Part shown: positions 31,367-37,684 of the stretch, piece by piece
How the letters are laid out: every line of letters starts with the position of its first letter
How positions within the stretch are numbered: the stretch's first letter is position 1
NCBI GenBank assembly: GCA_009911175.1
Contig: QXWX01000067.1
Location: forward strand, 1 to 37,684
Length of the DNA: 37,684 nt
DNA from: Lachnospiraceae bacterium
Lineage (GTDB): Bacteria > Bacillota_A > Clostridia > Lachnospirales > Lachnospiraceae
Reading direction: 5' to 3'
Notes under the pieces: model-generated
Told to the model about the DNA's origin: nothing
Seen by the model: only the letters and a program-made list of their open reading frames with translations
Databases searched by the model: none
Translations under genes and position numbers: made by a program

Positions 31367-32206
31367 TTACAGCCCCATCATCTCACGCACTACCCGGTCT
31401 GCCATCTTCACTGCCCCTACAAGCACGAGCATATTGAAAATCAGCTCCCCGATATAGCTCCATACCATTGTGACTGCCGCCGCATCCGGATCGACTGCGG
31501 GCGGGGACGCCGCAAACAGCGAAAATATGATGCAGGCAAGCACGATAATCGCCCCTTCTAAGCATACCGCCGCATAGGACTTGATAAAACTTTTCCCTAC
31601 GTTCTGTGACGGCTCCCCGGCAAAAGTCGATAAGGGAATGGGCGCAATCGCTGTGTAAAGGTACAGTCGGAAAAACCGCCCGTACACGCTCATTATCATA
31701 ATAAAGCTCAACACCGTGATAAACAGCCCGCCGATTAACGTCACCGCCCACAAAGGGATACTCTCGAAAAAGCCGCAGTCCTCCACCGCCTCCACAATCT
31801 CATTTGGCAATACGGTCTGCTGTGCGGCTCCAAAGCCTGCGGTTCGCATAATCGTGCTGACTATCCCCTGCACGATCTTGAATAACGCCATCATCAGCTC
31901 CAGCCCGTGGGATATGACGCCTTTTGCTATGGCAAACCGGACAAACAGCTTTAATGCGTGTTCCGGCTTTTTCACTTCCACAAAGCTGCCGCACGTCTTT
32001 ACCACGCCGACAACAAAGAACAGCACCAAAAGGGCATAGGCTACCGCCTGCAACGCCCCGTGGATGTTCACAATCGCACTCCAGATTCCTCCTCCCTTAA
32101 ACTGTTCCGGGGACTGCGTGAGAAGCTGCCATATCTCCGCCAGTTTCTCATTCCATGTTTCCAGTGCATTGACTAAGTTCTGCACTACCCAGTTATCTGA
32201 ATCCAC
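31367..32206 (-). CDS. TrbL/VirB6-type channel protein
   Basis: 279 residues from a GTG at 32206 preceded by GAGGTGAAATGA. Five or six membrane helices (about 55-75, 88-110, 150-180, 185-200, 215-235, 255-270) with the conserved YLYTAIAPIPLSTFAGE loop typical of the CD1112-like VirB6/TrbL group. Forms the inner-membrane part of the mating channel. Confidence 0.88.
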   Translation of the reverse strand: MDSDNWVVQNLVNALETWNEKLAEIWQLLTQSPEQFKGGGIWSAIVNIHGALQAVAYALLVLFFVVGVVKTCGSFVEVKKPEHALKLFVRFAIAKGVISHGLELMMALFKIVQGIVSTIMRTAGFGAAQQTVLPNEIVEAVEDCGFFESIPLWAVTLIGGLFITVLSFIMIMSVYGRFFRLYLYTAIAPIPLSTFAGEPSQNVGKSFIKSYAAVCLEGAIIVLACIIFSLFAASPPAVDPDAAAVTMVWSYIGELIFNMLVLVGAVKMADRVVREMMGL

Positions 32207-32299
32207 TCATTTCACCTCGCTTCTGGATTTTGCAGAGGGGCCTGCCAACACCTGCCCCTCTGCCGTTGCTCTTTTTACATGGTTTTCCGGCAGCCTCCA

Positions 32300-32644
32300 T
32301 CAGCCAGTGATAAGGGTTAAGATTTCCTTTGCAAAGGTAATGATGACGCCGCCCGCAAGGGTTAAGAACCCGTTGGAACGCTGGCTCGGATCGTGGGACT
32401 GCAAAGACAATCCAACCTGCACAATGCCCCAACCCAACAAAATTAAGCCCACTGCACGGATTAAGCCGAAAATGAAATCAGACAGGTTGTTTATCACTGC
32501 AAGCGGATCGCTTGCGGCATACACGGTGGTTGCCCCGGCTGTCATCATAAGCACCAGTGCGGCGTACACTGCCATCGCCCTTTTTGTCTTTCTGCCCATC
32601 GGCTGTCTGCTGGTTTCCTTGCTGTTCTCGTTTTTCTTCATCAT
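32300..32644 (-). CDS. Maff2-family membrane protein (VirB2-like)
   Basis: 114 residues; the ATG overlaps the virD4 stop, with AAGGAGG upstream. Signal-like hydrophobic segment at about 25-45 ending VYAASD, then two membrane helices (about 57-77 and 91-111) around a short SLQSHDPSQRSNGF loop. The layout matches Maff2/VirB2 pilin-like proteins of Gram-positive ICEs. Confidence 0.85.
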   Translation of the reverse strand: MMKKNENSKETSRQPMGRKTKRAMAVYAALVLMMTAGATTVYAASDPLAVINNLSDFIFGLIRAVGLILLGWGIVQVGLSLQSHDPSQRSNGFLTLAGGVIITFAKEILTLITG

Positions 32645-34458
32645 TGTTCTGTTTCCTCCTTGTTTTGAGATTGGTTTATAATAGCCTCTAAATCCTCCTC
32701 GGATAAAAGCTCATAGGAATCGGTTCCCGCCTGCTCCTGCAACACTTCGCCTTCCAGACTGTCCCCCAATGCAATGCTGCCCACCGCCTGCGTCACTTCC
32801 CCGTGGCGGTAGGATTTCCCTTTCCCGTCCGTGGACAGTGCCACGTTGGGGTGTTTTAAAATATCAAATTTTTCATCCATCACCGGGCGTTCCCCACGGA
32901 TAAAAAGAAGCGCATAGCGGTTGTCCAGCATACGCACTTCATCCGGCGTCAAAAGCTCACGCCCCGATATTTGGTAGTTTGTGGAATAGTTGCCCGAATG
33001 CCCGGTTGACTTCCCGTAGGTGTTCATATCAATCGTGGCTTTCCCCAACAGCTCGCTGACATACTTATGGGTTCCCTGCTCGTTGCCGCCCAGATATAAA
33101 AACTGGTCGCAGTTGCCCACAATGCTTTCCCACTGCTTCTCAAACAGCGCCTTTAGCTGCGCCATGTTTTGCAGGATGATGGACACGCTGACTTCCCTAG
33201 ACCGCATGACGGACAGGATTTTGTCAAAGTCATCGGGCAAACTGATGTTCGCAAATTCATCCATCAAAAAATGCACATGGACGGGGAGCCTGCCGCCGTG
33301 CTTATGGTCGGCAAGATAAAATAGCTGCTGGAATAGCTGCGTGTATAGGATGGATACCAGAAAGTTGTAACTGGTATCGTTGTCCGGTATCAGCGCAAAC
33401 AACGCCACTTTCTTCTCCCCCAGTGATGACAGGTCTAAATCGTCTGTGGCTGTCAAAGCCGCAAGGCTGGAAAGATTGAATTTCTCCAACCTCGCCGCAA
33501 GCGTGATCTGGATGGATTTCAGCGTTTTCGCACTTCCTGAATGGTAGTCCTTATAATATTTCACTGCGATATGCTCCGGCTCCCGCATTTCCAGACGCTC
33601 AAATAATTCGTCAAGAGGGGACTGGTATTCATCGTTGTCCTCCCGGACTTCCCCTGCCCGTAACAGTTCCATCACCATCGGGAAATTCTGCTCGTCCTTT
33701 GGTGCCTCGTACCTTAAATAAAATATCAGTGCCAAGAGTAGCATGGACGCCGCTGTGTCCCAAAAGGGATCGTTTGACTGGCTCCCCTTCGGGGTGGTTG
33801 CCTTAAAAAGATTCGTCACAAGCCGCTGCACGTCGTTGTCATCCTTTAAATACATAAACGGATTATAACAATGGCTCTTTTCCATGTTGATTAAATCAAG
33901 CACACGCACTTCATACCCTTTTCCCTCCAGAAGATGCCCGGTGTCCCGCAGGTTCTCTCCCTTAGGATCAAGCACGACAAATGACGTGTTCGCCTGCATA
34001 AGATTCGGCTTTGCATAAAACCTTGTCTTTCCGGCTCCGCTCCCGCCCACCACGATGGTGAGCAGGTTGCGGCGGTGCCTCCGGCTGTCATAGCTGATAC
34101 GCACGTTGGACGTCATAATCTTGTTGGCTCCAAAATCTTTCTCACTGTACTTCTGGTTGACCGCCCGTGCGTTGCCCCATGCGGCAGAGCCGTGTTCCTC
34201 GCCCCTCCGGTAGTTCCTCCGTGTGGATACATAAATGCCAATCCCCATCCCGTATATCAGCAGGAAAATGAGGACAGCCCTTAAGCTGTCCCCACATAAG
34301 CGGATAGAAAACGGATGGTTCATGGCGTCCGGGAATCCCCGTATAATTTCAGGCAATCCCCCCGCAAGGCAGGGCGCTGTCAAAAGGGCAAGCCAGACAA
34401 CGGGAAGGATGCCGAAAAGAGCAAATATCCACGCCGCCTGCTTCTCACCGCTCCTCAT
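32641..34458 (-). CDS. virD4: VirD4/TraG-type coupling protein
   Basis: 605 residues from the ATG at 34458; AAAAGGGGG lies upstream. The other in-frame start (TTG 34500) lacks a good site. Two N-terminal membrane helices (about 10-32 and 59-76), Walker A GGSGAGKT (138-145), Walker B HFLMDEFAN, and an ILQNMAQL glutamine motif. It brings the relaxase-DNA complex to the channel. CD1115-like group. Its start overlaps the end of the small upstream gene. Confidence 0.95.
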   Translation of the reverse strand: MRSGEKQAAWIFALFGILPVVWLALLTAPCLAGGLPEIIRGFPDAMNHPFSIRLCGDSLRAVLIFLLIYGMGIGIYVSTRRNYRRGEEHGSAAWGNARAVNQKYSEKDFGANKIMTSNVRISYDSRRHRRNLLTIVVGGSGAGKTRFYAKPNLMQANTSFVVLDPKGENLRDTGHLLEGKGYEVRVLDLINMEKSHCYNPFMYLKDDNDVQRLVTNLFKATTPKGSQSNDPFWDTAASMLLLALIFYLRYEAPKDEQNFPMVMELLRAGEVREDNDEYQSPLDELFERLEMREPEHIAVKYYKDYHSGSAKTLKSIQITLAARLEKFNLSSLAALTATDDLDLSSLGEKKVALFALIPDNDTSYNFLVSILYTQLFQQLFYLADHKHGGRLPVHVHFLMDEFANISLPDDFDKILSVMRSREVSVSIILQNMAQLKALFEKQWESIVGNCDQFLYLGGNEQGTHKYVSELLGKATIDMNTYGKSTGHSGNYSTNYQISGRELLTPDEVRMLDNRYALLFIRGERPVMDEKFDILKHPNVALSTDGKGKSYRHGEVTQAVGSIALGDSLEGEVLQEQAGTDSYELLSEEDLEAIINQSQNKEETEQ

Positions 34459-34648
34459 GGCATTTCCGCCCCCTTTTCTCTTTCTCCGGCGGCTCCTCAA
34501 TCAGCTCGATGACTTTCAGAAGCACATCGTCCACTGCGTCTGTCGGCCTGCCCTCCTTTATCATCTGGTTGCGCTCGTCTTTCAGGGAATGGAAGATTAC
34601 GCCGTACTCGTATTTGTCCAGCTCAAGGGTTTTCTTTTCCCCGCTCAA
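34445..34648 (-). CDS. Small hypothetical ICE protein
   Basis: 67 residues; a TTG at 34648 lies 8 nt after GGAGG, while the GTGs at 34657 and 34654 are too close to it. Acidic, helical (LELDKYEYGVIFHSLKDERN) with a basic tail. It overlaps virD4 by 14 bp. Common size and place in such operons; function unknown. Confidence 0.65.
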   Translation of the reverse strand: MSGEKKTLELDKYEYGVIFHSLKDERNQMIKEGRPTDAVDDVLLKVIELIEEPPEKEKRGRKCHEER

Positions 34649-34663
34649 ATTCACCACCTCCGT

Positions 34664-34891
34664 CTACCTTTCCTGTTCTCTGTTCTTTACCTTATAATCA
34701 CGGATTGGCATTTCCCCGTATGCGTCAAGCAGGCGGTCAACTTTCTCCGATTCCGCATAAGTGGTTCCACGGTACAGCGGGTACGTCACGCCCTCCACGC
34801 ATACCTTGCCGCCTGTCGGCTCCAGATTGATATGGGATAAAGATTCTTCCGGGAAAAGGTTGAAACTATATCCTGCCTTCACTGCCCTCAT
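34664..34891 (-). CDS. Small hypothetical ICE protein
   Basis: 75 residues; its ATGA overlaps the stop of the ArdC-like gene, so it is translationally coupled. It contains SLSHINLEPTGGKVCVEG and YAESEKVDRLLDAYG. No known motif. Conserved-looking and in a tight operon, so very likely real. Confidence 0.7.
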   Translation of the reverse strand: MRAVKAGYSFNLFPEESLSHINLEPTGGKVCVEGVTYPLYRGTTYAESEKVDRLLDAYGEMPIRDYKVKNREQER

Positions 34892-35820
34892 CTTGCGTCC
34901 TCCCGGTTATGCTGTGCCTGCGGCTGCTGCCTCTGACTCTGGCTCCGGTTCGGTTCCAGCACTTTCGCCATGCGGGAAGATATATCGCCCGCTGCGTCAC
35001 GGACTTTGGACAGCTCCCCACGGACTTCCTGCGGCTCCATGCCCTCGAAAAATTCCGGCGCATGGGTGAAATCAAACCCCTGCGTGTCCACGCCATATTT
35101 TTTGCAGAGCAGATAGGACGCACAATAGGCGTGGAAAGCGTCCTCGTTGCGGTCGTAATTCTTATCCCCGTCCGCAAACCCGGCAAGGGCAAGCTCCGGC
35201 GTCACGCTCCGGAAGATTTCCTGTGCGCTCATGCCTTTTCGGACATAAATGCAGCTTTCCTCCGGCTCAAACAATGCCCCTTTGTCCTCCGGCATCTGAT
35301 CCGGCTCCGCCGCAACAATGGCAACGGGCGGGTTGTTCACCACTGCCCGCACAAGCTGTGCGTCCGTGATTTCCGGCTGCGCCTGCTGTAACCTGTCCCT
35401 TGCGTTGGTCTGTGAAATGTCATACACCTTTTTCGCATTGTAATAGGTTCCGGTGCTTCCGTCCTCACGCTCATACTCCTTCCCCGGCTCCATAATCAGG
35501 ATGGGGTTGTTCCGCTCCTGCCTTTTCACATAGGCTCCCTGATCCCGCCAGTAGCCGTAATCGCCAATCTTCTGCGCCTCCGGCTTCTGCGCCATAATCA
35601 GCAGGGCATTGTTGGCGGTGTAGCGGTCAAAGCGGCTCTGCACGTCAAGGTACTGTTGAAACGCCTGCCCGTCCGTGGCCACCGCCGCCGTCATCTGCTC
35701 CGACATTTCATAACAGCGGCTCCGGTTGTTTTTGCTCTCTGCGATAAATGCCGCCACCCGGTCATCCTGCGGCACGGCGGATACATTCAGTAAAGAATCA
35801 AGGCTGAAATTGTTGTCCAT
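34888..35820 (-). CDS. ArdC-like (ssDNA-binding domain) ICE protein
   Basis: 310 residues, AGAGAGGTAAG upstream. Residues 45-110 (FDRYTANNALLIMAQKPEAQ, GDYGYWRDQGAYVKR, ILIMEPG) match the N-terminal ssDNA-binding part of ArdC-type antirestriction proteins. The zinc peptidase HExxH motif of full ArdC is not present. A Gln/Arg-rich tail ends the protein. It may coat or protect the entering strand or aid the relaxosome. Confidence 0.7.
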   Translation of the reverse strand: MDNNFSLDSLLNVSAVPQDDRVAAFIAESKNNRSRCYEMSEQMTAAVATDGQAFQQYLDVQSRFDRYTANNALLIMAQKPEAQKIGDYGYWRDQGAYVKRQERNNPILIMEPGKEYEREDGSTGTYYNAKKVYDISQTNARDRLQQAQPEITDAQLVRAVVNNPPVAIVAAEPDQMPEDKGALFEPEESCIYVRKGMSAQEIFRSVTPELALAGFADGDKNYDRNEDAFHAYCASYLLCKKYGVDTQGFDFTHAPEFFEGMEPQEVRGELSKVRDAAGDISSRMAKVLEPNRSQSQRQQPQAQHNREDAR

Positions 35821-35826
35821 ACATAC

Positions 35827-36756
35827 TTACCTCTCTTTCGATTTTTTCGGTTTTGGTTTTGTCTGCGGCTGTCTATGCTGCAATGGCTTCTGGTTTTTCG
35901 CTTTGGTGTCCTTTGCAGGCTCGCTCCGGCTCCCTGCCTCCGCTTCTTTCTTCCTCCCTGCCTGAATCTCTTTCAGCTCCTCCCGCACGGACGGTTTCTC
36001 CGGCGTGGCTGGCTGGTACAGCTTAGAAGTACCCTCGGCGGTTGTCCTTTGCTTCTTTAAGGTAGGCTCGGACTGACGGGATTTCGCAGTCTTGCCCAAA
36101 GAGGGGTTTTTCTGCTGCCCCTCCTCTTTCTGCGTGGGGCTGCCTAAAAGCTCGTCTACCAGCAAATCTTCCTGTGACTTCCCCGGCCTGTCCTTCTCCG
36201 GCTCTGGCTGTGCCTGCGGTTTTCCCGGTGACAGTTTCTCCGTTGGTGTTTTTTCCGGTGACGCTTTCTCTTTTGGCGGTTCCTTTGTTTTCTCCTTTCC
36301 GGGAGCCGCCTTTTTCTCCTTCGCATTGCTTTTTTCTTCCCTCGACTTCTGGATTTCCGTCTTAATCTGTGCCGCCTCTGTGACGGACGCAAACTTGAAG
36401 CGTTCCACGATACGGTTGATGCGGGGCGCATCTTCCTCCTTCACCATAATGTCCACCATCCCGTCGCTGCTCCCTTTGGGATCACGGACGGCGCAGTAGA
36501 GGATTCCGTACCGCTTCGCCTCCTGCACGAATTTCTTCAGGTCGCTTTCCTTTACGGAAAATACGGTGAGCGGTTTCCCGGAGCGCACTAAGGTTTCCAG
36601 CCTTATCCTGCCTCTGGTCTTTTTCTGCTCCTTTAAGATGGCGTATAAAAGCACTGCAAGCTGCTTTGCCCCCTCGCCGGAGATTTTTAAGGCCGCTTCC
36701 CCCACTTCCATCGACATACGCACCACCTGGTCAGCGGCTTCGCCTGATGTGTTCAT
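35827..36756 (-). CDS. DUF3801/PcfB-family protein
   Basis: 309 residues from the ATG at 36756 with AGGAGGG 8 nt upstream. Residues 1-140 (MNTSGEAADQVVRMSMEVGE, KQLAVLLYAILKEQKKTRG and a small alpha/beta core) are typical of DUF3801, whose member PcfB of pCF10 is a relaxosome accessory factor. The last 170 residues are low-complexity Lys/Glu/Pro/Ser. It overlaps the relaxase end by 26 bp. Confidence 0.85.
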   Translation of the reverse strand: MNTSGEAADQVVRMSMEVGEAALKISGEGAKQLAVLLYAILKEQKKTRGRIRLETLVRSGKPLTVFSVKESDLKKFVQEAKRYGILYCAVRDPKGSSDGMVDIMVKEEDAPRINRIVERFKFASVTEAAQIKTEIQKSREEKSNAKEKKAAPGKEKTKEPPKEKASPEKTPTEKLSPGKPQAQPEPEKDRPGKSQEDLLVDELLGSPTQKEEGQQKNPSLGKTAKSRQSEPTLKKQRTTAEGTSKLYQPATPEKPSVREELKEIQAGRKKEAEAGSRSEPAKDTKAKNQKPLQHRQPQTKPKPKKSKER

Positions 36757-37636
36757 GGATTGTTCCCTCCTTTTCCGTGTGGGCGTTCTTTTCCTCCACA
36801 CTATTTTCCTGCCGCACGGTTTCTAATTTTTCTTTCATTGCGCCGGAACGTGCGGCTATCCCGTCGCAGAGTCCCACCTCCTTTCGCAGTTCCCCGATCT
36901 GCTTTGTCAGGGCGGAGATTTCTGTTTTTACCTCTGACAGCTTTTCGCCGTCTTTGACGCTGCGGCTCTGATACCGCAGGTGTTTCCTTTTGTCCGCAAG
37001 CTCCGCCATCTTCCCCTGCAACTCTTCTTTCAATGAAAAAAGCTGCTCCGTGGTATCTATGCGATAATGGCAGAGCAGCCTTGTTTCCTTTGCAATCTTA
37101 TCCAGTTTTATCAAGTCCTCCCGGAACATCATGTGTACCTGCCTCGGACTTTTTGGCGGTCGGTTCTTCGGTAATATCCCCAACAGATAGCAGTAATGCA
37201 GGTACAGGCCACGGAGTCCGCCGATTTTCCTTGCCTTTTGTATATTCCCATGCACTTTTATGACATAGGTTTTCTTCTCTGGCAGCATGGCAGGCGGCGC
37301 AGGCTTTTCTATCTTCTGCGTGAGTATCCGCCTGCGGATGGAATCTAAAGTGTATTCCTCCCCTAAGTTCCTCGCCAGTTTCATCCCCCGTTCCCTGCCC
37401 TCCGCCCGTACCGTGACGTCCTTCCCGAATTTGATGGAATAGCCTTTCTCTTTCAGGTAATGGAAAAACTGCTTTTCCGTCCTCGCCTTTGCAATGGCTT
37501 CGTCCACGTCCGCCTTTATCATCCCCAAATAGGTCGGCCTGCCCTCCTGCTCTGCCCGCCACTCCCCATAATGCTTTGCTTTCTGTTTTGGGTTCTCTAT
37601 GACGGACAATCGTAAGCGATGAATAACCTGCCGGTT
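36731..37636 (-). pseudogene. Relaxase/mobilization nuclease, C-terminal part with blocked 5' end
   Basis: The frame carries the SVIENPKQKAKHYGEW box, KADVDEAIAKARTEKQFFHY, the GLRGLYLHYCYLLGILPKNR box and a C-terminal coiled coil, all typical of the second half of Tn1549-type MobP relaxases. In-frame stops TAA (37637-37639) and TAG (37646-37648) lie 10-13 codons upstream of SVIENP. The nuclease half (catalytic Tyr and HxH motif) should come next but nothing like it is readable in any frame to the window edge. The gene is therefore interrupted, frameshifted or rebuilt just outside the window; an insertion at this point is likely. Confidence 0.75.
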
Positions 37637-37684
37637 TTACATATTCTAAAATCTGTGGGATAATCTTTTTGACTGACAAGTGAA

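Noticed and set aside
1..37684. CRISPR arrays, tRNA or rRNA genes
   Set aside because: No regularly spaced repeats of 23-47 bp and no cloverleaf or rRNA signature were recognised on reading; a dedicated scan was not possible.

Overview
The window looks like a gut Clostridia/Lachnospiraceae-type Firmicute: strong GGAGG ribosome sites, Tn1549/CTn-type conjugation genes and low to moderate GC. It is mostly an integrative and conjugative element (ICE) beside an AT-rich island of antiphage-type genes. Identifications rest on sequence motifs and family memory; no database search was possible.

Positions 1-8.5 kb (AT-rich, almost all minus strand) hold a probable defence island. At the left edge is the N-terminal part of a STAND/NACHT-like NTPase, with no stop codon inside the window. 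Next come an unexplained, hairpin-rich noncoding stretch and two IS66 transposase tails fused head to head on a 30-bp perfect palindrome. After these lie a small hypothetical gene, a DUF2971 protein, a TIGR02391/Ymh-type protein, a possible 35-residue ORF and a Septu pair (PtuA ATPase overlapping PtuB HNH nuclease). A nucleotidyltransferase remnant follows. At 8.5-8.8 kb is a uvrB 5' fragment that departs from the family after about 92 residues.

Positions 9.1-14.1 kb are the ICE recombination and control end. They hold two overlapping tyrosine recombinases, an excisionase-like protein, an orphan MazF-type toxin with a zinc-binding tail, a strongly structured noncoding stretch and a small sigma factor.

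Positions 14.1-23.3 kb are cargo: four self-contained modules. They are (1) a double-HTH MerR regulator with an ABC transporter; (2) PadR divergent from a MATE efflux pump; (3) an alpha/beta hydrolase divergent from TetR and AraC regulators, with a convergent cupin gene; (4) PadR with YjdF. In each module a minus-strand unit ends with a short cysteine-rich KTR protein whose last codons lie inside a terminator-like hairpin. This repeated KTR 'cap' is the most unusual pattern in the window. Operators and promoters can be read directly for all four modules.

Positions 23.4-37.7 kb are the conjugation module. An XRE regulator (plus strand) is followed by a long minus-strand operon, listed here in transcription order from the right: relaxase C-terminal part, DUF3801/PcfB, ArdC-like protein, two small genes, VirD4 coupling protein, Maff2, TrbL/VirB6, two small genes, PrgI, VirB4, DUF6075, DUF6674, sortase B and a lysozyme/CHAP wall hydrolase. 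The relaxase frame is closed by two stop codons just upstream of its conserved C-terminal part, so the nuclease domain is missing or interrupted at the window edge.
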